Notes under the pieces: generated by a model | The model's input: the letters and a program-made list of their open reading frames with translations, nothing else | Told to the model about the DNA's origin: nothing | The model's database searches: none | Shown: piece after piece, positions 1 to 11,279 of the stretch | Position numbering within the stretch: the stretch's first letter is position 1 | Layout of the letters: every line of letters starts with the position of its first letter | From: Chrysomallon squamiferum | Lineage: Eukaryota; Mollusca; Gastropoda; Neomphalida; Peltospiridae | Length of the DNA: 64,000 nucleotides | Direction of reading: 5' to 3' | Assembly (NCBI GenBank): GCA_012295275.1 | Contig: CM022676.1 | Coordinates: 17,624,386 to 17,688,385, forward strand | Program-made: the position numbers and the translations under genes

Positions 1-469
1 ACACGAACAGAGAATAGATCTTAATAACGTATGATGTCTCCTGATTTCGTCATCGTTTGTACCACCAGTAGGTCAATAGGAGTGAATTTGTTCTCACTTT
101 GGAACTGCTGTGAAAATATGTCGGTCGTAACAAGTCAGTCGTTGTCGAATAGTCTGGTCTAAATTGAGAAAGAAAGAGACCAATGCGAAGCTGAGAAGGA
201 AGAGAACTAATATGAAAAGACAGTAAACAAACGTCTCGTGAAAGTTCCAAGTGCACTTTCTGAGGATACACGTAGCTGATTGAACGTGGTTTGTGCAGCA
301 TACGTCGACAGCGTTCTTTTCGTTCTTCTTCACGCCTAGTCAATCTTCATTCATCTGGAAAGAAGAAACGAAAAGTCTGTTAAAAAGAGGGACGTGTGAG
401 TTCAAATGAAATGGAAATAAAAAGGTGACGTCTGTGTTGTTGCGTTTCAGAAAACTGAAGGTAACTCAC

Positions 470-1266
470 CGTTTCTTCCTCGTTCTTTCTCGACCCTTTT
501 CGTTGTTTTACTTCCGTTTCCTGACTGCTTGGAAGAAAGTGCTGGAACGTGGTGACCTGTCCGTTCTTTAGTTTCTCTGCCCGGTTGGCAGCAGCGGCGT
601 CGCTCCCGGTGGTGTCTGCGGTGGCTGCACCAGGACCGGAATGGAAACACTCCTCGCTCCAGTCCGCTACGACACCGTCCTCCGCGACCTCTTCAACCGC
701 GACATCTCCGTCTTTTGGATTCGTGGCTACCTCTTTCAGAACGAGAGTCTTCGACGCTTCTCCAGCGGTAACCGACCTCCAGTGAGTTCGTACCGAGGGA
801 GGAGTATCCTCTCTTCATGTTCTTCACAAACTTCGTGTAGAAGAGAAGATTGCAGACTCTGCGGACGGTGAGTCGCAGACCGCACCTGCCTGCTTCTTTG
901 CTCAGCGCCTGCAACTCTTTGTCTTCGTAGAGCCTCTTCCGGGCTGGAGCGGTGCAGACGATGTGCAGACTCGAGTACGTTGACCACACCCATGGGTCGT
1001 CGGTGCCTGTGTGCACCACGAGGTTGCTGTGTCGTTTGCCGTCGTCCGAGCCGACCCTGGGTCGGACGTTCGACGTCAGAAAGACCTTGGCTCTGTTCAG
1101 GAATCGCCTGAGATCTACAGGAAGTTCTTCCAGGTGTTGCAGTTTCGTGCTCCACCTCAACACTGGAACGACGTTCAGGAGGTCTTTGGACACGTACTGA
1201 GCAAATGGGCGACCTTTGGAATCTGTGGAGTTGCAGTTCTTTTGCTTCACCATGACATTGAGATAC
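470..1266 (-). pseudogene. Unrecognised protein, 3' coding exon with a frameshift
   Basis: A GC-rich stretch in an AT-rich window with strong C/G bias at third codon positions on the minus strand, which marks it as coding. A good acceptor (pyrimidine tract then CAG) lies at 1267-1269 and a donor GTGAGT at 464-469. From 1266 to about 815 the frame reads a basic and aromatic domain (DDPWVWSTYSSLH, RKRLYEDKELQALSKEAG). From about 815 to 470 the codon-biased frame is shifted by one and reads an acidic, Ala-rich tail (DGDVAVEEVAEDGVVADW) ending in a basic patch. The switch falls in a short AG repeat near 808-818, with no usable intron there. The next exon after a TTTCTTCTTTCCAG acceptor near 347 would add only MNED and stop. 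I do not recognise the family. Either the gene is broken or the assembly has an indel. The longer readings in other frames over this region are shadows. Confidence 0.55.
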
Positions 1267-1675
1267 CTGCGAGAAAACAATTGACCAAGGCGGGAATCTC
1301 TCGCGTGAATTCCCGTTCCAGGACTGACTATCAAACTGTAGTAAGGCATCTTGCTTGTCTTCTCTCTCTTGCAGATTTCTAAAATCACGTCCTTCTTCTC
1401 CCGAAGACACTACAATAATGAACGAAACTACTCCGTCCTAATTTTTTATATACTATTTTTTTTTTACAGTCAGTGATTGGTCTCAGTGAGTCAATGTACC
1501 ACATGTTACGAGAGCTACGTCACTTCCGGTTTGCAATCTCATGAAATTGTGGTGTGACGTCACGGCGGAAAAGAATGACTTCAAAATGTGGGGTTTTTTA
1601 AACTTCGAGCCCGTCGTAAAGGAAAACAAAGAAAGTACTCTTCGTAATCGACCCATGCTCCCCTCTTCGGGCGAC

Positions 1676-1915
1676 TCAGGGAGGCTCCCTCCATTCTGAC
1701 GTGCAACGATGTCTTCTCTCTGAACACGAAGGATTCCGGTACGACCGCCGTTTCGAAGACGTTTCGAAGGCGTCTCCGGCGGAGATGTTGTCCTCGTCGT
1801 CCATGTCGGAAGTTTGAGTTCCGACCGATACCGTCGCTGGGGGGTCTCTGAGTTCGAACACGCATCGTCGTACCTCCTCCGCCCATCTCTCGCATCGAAA
1901 ACCACAACGTAGCAC
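1676..1915 (-). CDS. Probable upstream exon of the unrecognised gene
   Basis: Minus-strand segment with coding-like codon bias, reading an acidic stretch (RDPPATVSVGTQTSDMDDED, then NISAGDAFETSSK). The frame ends at a stop near 1676. A second minus frame takes over around 1750 and also looks coding-like (GILRVQREDIVARQNGGS) as far as about 1600, so the true reading may involve an unseen short intron or another indel. No domain is recognised. It probably belongs to the same gene as the exon at 470-1266 because strand, base composition and codon bias match. Exon ends are not resolved. Confidence 0.35.
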   Translation of the reverse strand: MLRCGFRCERWAEEVRRCVFELRDPPATVSVGTQTSDMDDEDNISAGDAFETSSKRRSYRNPSCSERRHRCTSEWREPP

Positions 1916-2141
1916 CTATGTCAGTTGGACATTACAATCATCATCATTATCATCATCACCAACATCTTGAGAATCTTCATCCTTACAATAATCATCAGGA
2001 TCATCAATATCATTATCATCATTATCTTCATTACTTTATGTAATACAAAACAGACATTGTTTCTGTTTGTGTGTATATGTGTCTGTATGTGTGTGTGTGT
2101 CTGTTTGTCTGTCTGTCTATACGTTCTATTGTTACTGACAG

Positions 2142-2234
2142 GTTTGGAAGTCGTGTGCAGAGAACACGGAACTGAGCGGGAATATACGAAGCTGGATTTT
2201 ATGATGAGTAAATACAAAAAGTATCTTAGTACAG
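2142..2234 (+). CDS. Possible exon, plus strand
   Basis: A pyrimidine-rich stretch ending TTACTGACAG precedes an open segment reading LEVVCREHGTEREYTKLDF and then MMSKYKKYLST, followed by a GTAATT donor. It lies just upstream of the chitin-binding exon and could belong to the same gene, but its outgoing phase (1) does not match the phase needed to enter that exon from the best acceptor (2410). No domain is recognised. Confidence 0.3.
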
Positions 2235-2410
2235 GTAATTATTTGTATACCTCTATTATTTTTGTTGTTGTTGTTGTTGTTTTTGTTGTTCTTGTTGTTG
2301 TTTTTTTTTTTTTTTTTTTGTTGTTGTGTTTTTCATTTTTTTAAAATTATTATTACTTTATTATTTTATTGTATGTGTGTGTGCAAATTGATTTGAAAAA
2401 TATTCTACAG

Positions 2411-2846
2411 ACGTCAAACAATAAAATAAAAATAAAGAAAGCACCTCCATCCAACGTTTCTAATCCGTGCACTCCGGAAAAGAATGTGAACGGCAACGTC
2501 TTTTTTCTCATATCCACCAGACAAACGTAAATTCATTTACTGCGACTCGTGGGGTTACGCTCACTTACTGTCCTGTCGCCATGGTGACATCTGGTACCAG
2601 AACGCTCAGATGTGCTCTCTTTACGTCGCAACGAACTCTCCCGGAAACGGAACTAGTTCTCTTGATTACAGTCTTCTGTGTTCCCAAGGCGGTGAATTCT
2701 ACCATCATCCAAGCGATCCGCACAAACACATCAACTGCGGCCCTGACGGCTTCTACTACGTACAGGCGTGTCCCATTCACGTGGTTTTTGACATCAGAGA
2801 TCGTGCTTGCGTCCGTCAACACGACATCGGAACAGTTATTGGCTAA
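2411..2846 (+). pseudogene. Chitin-binding type-2 (peritrophin-A, CBM14) protein, last exon, one frameshift
   Basis: Terminal exon encoding two chitin-binding type-2 modules. Module 1 starts at the Cys codon at 2468-2470 (CTPEKNVNGNVFF) and continues YPPDKRKFIYCDSWGYAHLL to QNAQMC. Module 2 runs from LLCSQGGEFYHHPSDPHKH through INCGPDGFYYVQACPIHVVF to DRACV, with the spaced cysteines and aromatic residues of the family. Proteins of this family bind chitin in extracellular matrices, shell or gut lining. The two halves of module 1 are in different frames; the change falls in a T6 run at 2501-2506, where five T would join them. A TAA stop is at 2844-2846 and AATAAA hexamers follow at about 2874 and 2925. 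An acceptor (TATTCTACAG) ends at 2410. This is either a young pseudogene or a homopolymer error in the assembly. Confidence 0.7.
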
Positions 2847-3524
2847 CCCTTCGTGGATTTCTTCACATGATGTAATAAATTTGTTTTGGTTGTATGATGA
2901 TGGTAATTACGATGCATTTAACACAATAAAATGATGGTAAGATCTCACAGAAACAAAATTCATTATTATTATTATTAAAAACATTATTATTATTTTTATC
3001 ATCATCATCATTTATTTAATTATTTGTTCATTTATTTATTTATTTATTTTCTTTCTAAATATATTTTTGTAAAACAACATAACTAAGGGAATGTTTTCAA
3101 ATTCAGTTAATTAATCAGTCAATAATAAATAAATAATAAAGAATGAAAGAAAGAAAGAAAGAAGAAAAGAAGAAACAGATATAGAAACAAAACTCAATTG
3201 ATTAATATTCTACTTGTCTAAATATCTGTAATACTAAATAATTTTGAATTACTGATTATGTATATATGTATATTATTTTTGTGTTTGTTTGTGTGTCTTT
3301 GTCTGAGCGTTATATAACAGTTACGTGGATATTTTTTCTTGTTCTTTTTCTATTCATCTTTTATCCTCCCAACCATGATTCATAATAGTCTGCGGTTATT
3401 TGATTTGTTCTTTTATTCATTCATCTGATAATTCTTCCATTTATCATTCATCGATCCATTCATTAGCTATGTTCTCAAATGTTTTCATTCTTCATTCTTC
3501 CATTCATTATTTCTATCGTTTCAG

Positions 3525-3840
3525 TTCACCCTGTACTCGTGGATTCTTCAAAACAAAATAATTTTGTCGTGGCTCATCTAGGACAAACAGTCTTCTTAAA
3601 CAAAACTGTTTTCTCCCGTTCCAACACTGTCTGTGAACAAAAAGGGAAATGTTGAACAAGGAAACATCAGCAGTGTTGACGTTGCTGTAAACATCCACAA
3701 CGTGAAGGTGAAGTGTACTCGATACGTGATATCACCTTTATTTCGTTACGCTAACAAAAGTGATATTGGAAAGCACGTGCTTACCGTGTTTGTAACCAGT
3801 TTAAATGGGACTACTTTTTTTACCAGACTTGTCACAGTGG
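3525..3840 (+). pseudogene. Ig-like domain exon with one frameshift
   Basis: An exon bounded by a good acceptor (CTATCGTTTCAG, ending 3524) and a donor (GTGAGT at 3841). The first part reads VHPVLVDSSKQNNFVVAHLG, then QTVFLNKTVFSRSNTVCEQKG. After about 3645 the next frame continues NVEQGNISSVDVAVNIHNVK, VKCTRYVISPLFRYANKSD and HVLTVFVTSLNGTTFF. The spaced Cys and the strand-like hydrophobic alternation suggest an immunoglobulin-like fold, but the DxGxYxC signature is not clear. The break falls in an A5G3A3 tract at 3639-3649. There are several N-x-S/T sites. No neighbouring exons were identified, so this is a gene fragment, a pseudogene exon or an exon with a sequencing indel. Confidence 0.5.
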
Positions 3841-4642
3841 GTGAGTTAGTCAGAAAATATAAAATTACATTTGTAATCTCGTCATATTAGTAACTGTTGA
3901 CGTCGTAGAAGTTGTAGCAGTAGAGATAGTTATAAAAGTTGAACAAACATTAAAATGAACGGGCTGTGACAGAAATAATGTAATAGTTGTCGAGGTTGTA
4001 ATGTAGTAATATTATTATTATTAGTAGTAGTAGTTTGGTGCTTGAACCAACTTTCTTGTTAATGGTGATAGTTGTAGGACTGGTAGCAGTAGTAACAGTA
4101 ATTTGTTGTTTCTTGCTGCTAATAAGAATAGTGTGCGGATAACACGAGCAATATAGCGGGTAGTACCTGACATGCAGTAGTAGTAGCATTGCTAAAAGTA
4201 GGAGTAGCCGCAGTAGTAATTTAAATAGTAGTAGCAGTAGTGATTATAACAGAGTTACTACTATAACTACTACTACTACTACTAGTACCACTTCTATTAT
4301 TACTACTACTTCTACTATTATTACTACTACTACTACTACTACTATTATTGTCATCATCAGTTGTAATAGAAATTATTGTCATTGCCGTTTTCGCTGTAAA
4401 ATATATATGTGCATGTATGCATGGGCGTGTGTGTTTGTATACATACATACATACATACATATGAGATCCAGTAGCACTATTTCCCGTTCCTCCCTTTCCT
4501 CTCTCTGTTAACAACTGATGTAAAATCAGAACGTATCAAGAGAGGTTGTGTTTCTATTGAAGAAAACGACGTCACTGATCACGATCATCTCCTTAAAGAT
4601 ACAGACAGAGAGACAGACAGTGGAAGAACTTATAATTGAAGA

Positions 4643-4739
<97 letters not shown>
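4643..4739. repeat. (TTA)n microsatellite, about 97 bp
   Basis: Nearly uninterrupted TTA trinucleotide tract. Poly-Leu and poly-Ile/Asn readings across it on both strands are artefacts of the repeat. Confidence 0.97.
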
Positions 4740-4741
<2 letters not shown>

Positions 4742-4984
4742 ATGTTATTATTATTCTTATTGCAGTATTTTTGTTCGGGAAGCTTTGGATGATATTTTTT
4801 TTTAATAAATTCCGCGTGTAAACAAGTTGGAGGGATCTTCGTGCAGTCGTTTGCTCGGGAAGCTTGTGGATGATATCGTCCTAGCAATGAAACATCACCT
4901 ACAGCATCAGTCCTAGCAATGTATTCCTTACTGATTGACTTTCCTGCAAATTTAACCTTAACAAAATCCTCTTCGTTTATCTCA

Positions 4985-6235
4985 AGCTGTGTGGATGCGT
5001 TACCTGGGTAGATGCAGCATCAGATTCAACTTGTCTCGTCATCATCACGCTGCTGCACCACTTGTCGTCTGACGTAAGAACACACAGTTCTGGAGTAGGC
5101 CTGGTTTTCCTTGCACTTGTTCGCTGTACTTTCTTCCAAGGCAGCAGAAACTGCATCTCGAATAGCAGTGTCAGTCACCATCCTGGAACTGTTCTTCGTA
5201 CGTTTTGTGGCTTTTTTCTTTCTGGGAGCGGCCTGTGGAGTTCGTAGAATTACGGAAGGGGACACATCCACATCATCAACAGAACTACTGAGAGACGCGG
5301 CCGATTTGTCAAGGTTAGTTGTTGCTGTTGAAGTTGATAGTCAGTCAGTGGGGTGGGGTGATCTGTGAGTAGAAAAAACAAGAAATGTCTCTACTGACAT
5401 CATTCTGCTGGTCCTGAATTTGATAATCGATAGTCATACTCTCACTGTCATTATCCACGTCATCAGTCTAATCTTGGTTTGCTTCTATACTCCAGTCAGT
5501 GGGTTCTGCTGGAGTGAAGTGAAGTTTGTGAATAGATCCCTGTTTAAACAAAAACATGCCTGTGCTTTTAAATTCCGATAATATATTCCTCGGAATCATA
5601 GCCGACATTTCCGTCTCATTCACGACAGATTGGATATCATTGTCAAATAGTATCTCAGTGATTCGTGTGCGGAGGCAAAACAGCATCACAATACCAGTAT
5701 CCGTAGAACTTCAACAACCTGTAACGTTATGTTTGACTGGTGGTTGTCTAGTGTGAGAAGATCTTGTGTTCCGTACAGTACTGAATAACATGGTGTATGC
5801 ACTGAATAAGCAGCTTTTCATTGGTACATCAATGTGTAGCTGCTCAGCAGATAGGTCTCCTGATGAAGTGGTTGTGGTAGCTGAAACGAGGAAATATGAA
5901 ATGGGTCGTGTTACTCCACCTTTACTGATAGAAATAATATGAAAACAATTTTCTAGTTATGATACATGAAATGTGATTTCAGCATAATCTTTGCAGTGAG
6001 TACGGAGGAAATTCACAAATCTGTCCGGCTAAGATCGACATTAGACACCAAAATTCATACTTTTTGTCAGAGAATCTTTGTTCTCTAGGGAAGTTACATG
6101 TCTCCTGCATCAGTGAGAAAAATCATTTTATCCTAACACGAATCAGTAGATGGCAGAATCTTTCAGTCGTATCCACTCAGTCAGCCAGCCTGGAGAGGGT
6201 GTGGCACAACTTACCCGTAGCAGAACTTAGCCCCT
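4985..6235 (-). pseudogene. Decayed pogo/Tigger (DDE_1) transposase
   Basis: Three conserved blocks of the DDE_1/jerky/Tigger transposase family appear in order on the minus strand but in broken frames. At 5718-5751 is LDNHQSNITLQ, matching the LLLDNHxSH motif around the second catalytic Asp. At 5468-5590 is NILSEFKSTGMFLFKQGSIH then FTPAEPTDWS, matching the FxxTGIxPxN..F.PxExTD block. At 5026-5271 is VSPSVILRTPQAAPRKKKAT then RMVTDTAIRDAV, matching the C-terminal PxPxAxPRK...LTDTP block. Sequence between 5760 and 6235 is probably the more N-terminal part but is too degraded to read. No terminal inverted repeats were identified. It abuts the (TAA)n tract at 6260 and the left edge of the 12-kb duplication. 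Confidence 0.75.
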
Positions 6236-6259
6236 CCTCTGCTATTATACAGTGAAATG

Positions 6260-6323
<64 letters not shown>
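6260..6323. repeat. (TAA)n microsatellite at the left edge of duplication copy A
   Basis: Perfect trinucleotide tract of about 64 bp lying between the Tigger relic and the start of the 12-kb duplicated block (6349). It is absent at the corresponding edge of copy B, so it lies outside the duplicated unit. Confidence 0.95.
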
Positions 6324-6325
<2 letters not shown>

Positions 6326-7926
6326 GGTTTTATTTACAAAAGGTACGATAGGAAATGTATTTTAGAAAACTAAAAACCACAACTAAGGACTATATTGTTT
6401 ATAGATGTTGAACTCATTGTCAGATAAACGCGACAGAATCTCAAAACACTCATAATGTTGAGTTATAAAAGCAAGCTAACGTTTTAACATATCTTGTTTT
6501 AAATAATCTTAAAACACCAGTCTACGATAATATCATTTCCTCTTTCCAGAACTCTACGAAACACAGAATGATAGTGCAAACTTTCAAAATAATATTCGTA
6601 AAATGTACAGCTATGACAATTCACTACAATAGATAAATAAATAAGTAAGTAAGTAAATAAGTAAATAAATAAATAAATAAATAAATAACAAAATATTTAA
6701 ATATCAATTATATATTTTTTCCCTCTAACTAGAACTTTGGGAGACATATTTAAATAATTTCATCTTTAAGAAATTTAATGTAATTCCTACGTCTGTCCAG
6801 TCAAACAAATGTAAGTTTTAAGATCCCACCAGCAAATACAATTCTATGATTTGTTTTTCTTTTCTTTCTTTTTTTCTTTTTGACGTTCGCATTGATCCTT
6901 TGGAAGTAATGGTTGAAAGAACGCCAGAAAAATCCATCTTCAAACAGATATGTTAACATAATAATATTACAATCATGTACTTTTCCTCTCATGTTCAGTT
7001 TAACCTGAAATAAATAAATAAATAAATAAATTAATTAATTAATACATTACTTCTACGACTACTCCGGCAACAATAGGTTGTAGAACTACAAAAAATACAA
7101 CAACCACTACTACCATATTAGTTCTACAATTTCCACACCAACAACAGCTGCCTGAACTACCACGACACTTATGATGTTCCTATGACCATTACTAATGCCA
7201 TTATTACTGCTACTACAACTTCTACTACTACTGCTACTGTCAATATAATCAAAACTGCTACGTGTTCTAATACTACTTCTACTACCACTAATACTACTAT
7301 TATCTCTAACACTAGTACACTCATATTACTTCTATTATTACTGCAACTAGTAATAAATAAACGATGTGTTATTAACGTGCTAAAGAATGATGAACAAGAA
7401 GCATTAAAAGAAAAAGGTTCATCACGTGATTCATTTTATCTCAAGTAACAATCACAATAGTATTAAAATAACAAACATTTTAAAATGCAAAACACATGAA
7501 ACAAAGTATTGTATGTAGATATATTACTGTACAGCCAGTGTAACACTGATATGTCTCTAATTTCCTGCTGTTTCTAATAAAACAATGACACAAAGAGGAA
7601 GATAACTAGGAACACACTAGGACCGGATCTAACAACTTGCATGGCAGGGACTTAGGGAGAGTGGGTGAAAAATATGAATTTAAAAAAAAAAATGTGCTAT
7701 TGTTTTGATATTTCTGTTTTTCTCTTGTTGTCGGTGCTATTGCTGTTGTTGTTGTTGTTATTGTTATTATTAATATTATCGGTGTAGATTTTATTTTTAC
7801 ATATTCTTCTAACTTTGATTGTTGTTATTATTGCTGTCATTGTCATCATCATTACTGTTACTACTGCAACTACTACTACTATTGTAGTTGTTGTTGTTGT
7901 TCTTCTTCTTCTCCTTATTGTTATTA

Positions 7927-7984
<58 letters not shown>

Positions 7985-8377
7985 GGCTTTAGATTATTTC
8001 CGTCCACACTGTCCTGTCAGTGTTCTGATATGACATGTTTAGATTTATCAACACTCTAAATGTGATACTCCCCTATAATTGAGTCTAGATCCTCTGCTGG
8101 TGTACTGTGATTGTTGTGTTCACCATATTTAGAACCAAAACTGAACCCTTCAACTTCCTCCATTTTTTTTAAATCTGCCGAAAACAATTCATCAGTCTGA
8201 TCATTTACAGTGTTTTAAATGCCATTATGTAACTATTATTATTATTATTACTATTATTATTATTGTTATTATTATTGTTCTTGTTGTTGTTGATGTTGCT
8301 GTTGCTGTTGTTGTTGCTGTTGTTACTGTCGTCGTCATCATCATCATTGTTATTATTTTTTCGAAGTTGTTTTTATG

Positions 8378-8499
<122 letters not shown>

Positions 8500-9154
8500 T
8501 GCAGAGTGTATACGCCGTTAGGGTACTCATCCATCAACTGGTGACGCGTTTTCAATGTTGTTCAGTAAATATAACAGAGACAGCGTAATTAACGTCAAGA
8601 CTCGATCTGTTTAAAATAGTTTTAAAATAAATGAGAACAGCAACAAAAAGATGAACATGAAAGTCAAAGGGAGAACAGAAATTTGGATTATATGTAGAGA
8701 GAGATAGTTGCATTGGTGCACGAGGAAATTTAAAACAAAATGGATTATTAATAATATTTTATTTTATTTTGTTTTGTTTTGTTTATTTATTTATTTGTTA
8801 TTTACTTATTTATTAACTTATTTACAGAGAGATAACAAACACGATTAGATCATTCATTTAGTCTATGTTTTGTTTATTTTTTTAATCATTTTTATTTCAC
8901 TCCTTTAGTATATCATTGTTATCATCGTTGTTGTTGTTGTTGCCGAAAATATAAAAGTAACAACAATTTATTCTGATGACTTTGAAGTGGTTGGGATAGA
9001 TAAAAATAATTTGTAGTCTGCTCTCTGAACAAGACACAAATATTTTCAAGTGCTGCGTTTGTTTATATACCTTTTGTTTGTTGGTTTAAATATGTTATTT
9101 ATTTATTTATTTATTTGTTTGTTTGTTTGATTGATTATTATTTATTATTGTTGG

Positions 9155-9206
<52 letters not shown>

Positions 9207-10283
9207 TTGATGTTTTGTAATATTTGTTTTGTATGAGCCAACACGTGACATACAGAAACACAAACAAGAGTAGACTCTGAAACAGATAGAGAGATATATA
9301 AATAGATACCCCGACCGACATACAAACAAATATATAGATTAAATGACTGACTTACTGATAGTTTAAGTGATATACAGATACATACAAAGGTATATAAAGA
9401 ATAAACACAGAGACAGATAGAGAGACGGAAAAAACAGAGATATAGGCAGATACACAGAGAGAGAGAATGACACATAGTGACAGTTATCTGAAGAATGCAT
9501 TAACTGTTATGTGTATTTATATGACACAGACAGAACATCACGTTTTCTAAAGAGAAACACAGCAACAGTATAATTAAATAATTTTTAATGACAAACAATC
9601 TGTTTATAAAATAACTAAATATTGTTAATATGAAACTGACAGAGAGATTGTTTCAGAGCACGCAGATACGTGCAGAGTATTTACATTATGTGTGAATCAT
9701 CACATTTGCACATTTTAATAACAAACCTATTTCACTATTAAAATACAAAAAATCACTAATCAATGTGTTACACTATGATTAAATAAAAACAGTAATAATA
9801 TCCTGTACACTGAAAGAAAATCTTTACAAATATACATCAACTTTAAAAATAGTTACAGATACAAACATATAAAATTACATATCAGATATATACATTCATA
9901 AAGATAAATTATATAATATATTACTTAGAAAAATATTTTTAAGAAACATTACTATTCAATATAATATAATTTATTCAATACACACATAGACATAAAATGA
10001 AGAAAAAGAAATGTTTACACAATTTTTACTCGCATACATCACACTCACAAAAACACACGTACACACAGACAAACATACGTTGATATACATTCACACATAT
10101 ACACACACCGTCACACACAATTACACACACACACACACAAACAAAACACAGAGAGACACTCTCGTCAGATATTTCAGTTCGAGTGTCTGCGGAAACTCTC
10201 ACTTGTAAAACAAAGCAACAACTTGAACATTCGACGTTTCAGTTTACAATGAATGCAGTTACGTTGTTAATCCTTCCTACTTG

Positions 10284-10350
<67 letters not shown>
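10284..10350. repeat. (TTA)n microsatellite in copy A
   Basis: Trinucleotide tract inside a short plus-strand reading that starts MNAVTLLILPTCLL and then becomes poly-Leu. The reading is not supported as a gene. The copy B tract (about 54627-54684) is shorter by a few units. Confidence 0.9.
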
Positions 10351-10351
<1 letters not shown>

Positions 10352-10530
10352 GCATACATTTGTTGAACTTTCTGTTTCCTCATCAGGAGATTCATTGTCA
10401 ACCTGGAAGTAAGAAAATATAAATAAAAACGACATCGTTCATTTGCATAACTGTCACGCCTTGCTTAACATCCTGGATACATTCTTAGAAACGTGACGTA
10501 AACAGTTCAACGTTGTCAGAACAAAACACT

Positions 10531-10576
10531 ATGAACTATATTTTTGTGCTCACACTACTGTGCAGATATTTCTTAA
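10531..10576 (+). CDS. Possible orphan signal-peptide exon (copy A)
   Basis: An ATG-started 46-base segment reads MNYIFVLTLLCRYFL and ends in a phase-1 junction at a consensus donor GTGAGT. Length, hydrophobicity and phase resemble the signal-peptide exon of the receptor gene on the other strand (MNNFYLIMFLFALLC, also phase 1). It is conserved in copy B at 54865-54910. No downstream plus-strand exon was found, so it could be the start of an undetected or lost gene, or chance. Confidence 0.3.
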
Positions 10577-11104
10577 GTGAGTGAATTATTTAAAAGTATT
10601 GTACAATACAATAACCACATTGTATAAAGTAATTACACAGCTAGTTGTTTTATCCAGCTCAGTACTGTTATCCTGTCCTTGTAAAACTGATCTTGTTTTA
10701 GACACGCATTAGTGCGATCTTCAGTCTGCTACATTTATTTATTTTATTTATTTATTTGTTTATTTATTTGTTTATTATTTATTTATTTACTTATTGATTT
10801 ATTTATGCAAACTAAGCAACACATGACTTTGTACACATGTATATACGTTTTCATGCATTTTATTGTGTGTGTATGTGTGTGTGTTACATACACTTGTAGA
10901 AAATGTATTTTTCTATTATTTGTATTTAATAATAATAACATTGACATAAATAAATAAATAAAAAGGAAACATATTAATAAAAGAATCATGATCAAAACTA
11001 TCAGATTTAATAATTAAAGAAGAAAGAAGATGAAAAAATAAAAACTAAAGAAGAGAAAAATAGAACCTAAAACAAAACAAAACGAAGAAGATGAAGTAAA
11101 GTAA

Positions 11105-11107
<3 letters not shown>

Positions 11108-11162
<55 letters not shown>
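11108..11162. repeat. (AT)n microsatellite, 3' of the receptor stop (copy A)
   Basis: About 55 bp of AT dinucleotide followed by (GTAT)n. Copy B keeps only a short remnant here (around 55470-55484), one of the larger length differences between the copies. Confidence 0.95.
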
Positions 11163-11174
<12 letters not shown>

Positions 11175-11279
11175 GTATGTATATAAAATAGTGAAAAATA
11201 GTGAAATAAAAAGTCTGAAGAAGAAACTGGAAGAAAGAAAAACACAAAGAAAATAAGTAAAATGTAACGTATCAACTTA

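Noticed and set aside
1011-1382. 123-codon plus-strand reading
   Set aside because: Antisense shadow of the minus-strand exon, whose codon bias is strong.
736-1410. 224-codon minus-strand reading rich in Arg, Gln and Glu
   Set aside because: Overlaps the codon-biased frame with poor third-position bias; it is a shadow of the real exon.
4548-4805. Poly-Leu/Ile reading on both strands
   Set aside because: Produced entirely by the (TTA)n microsatellite; no start context or homology.
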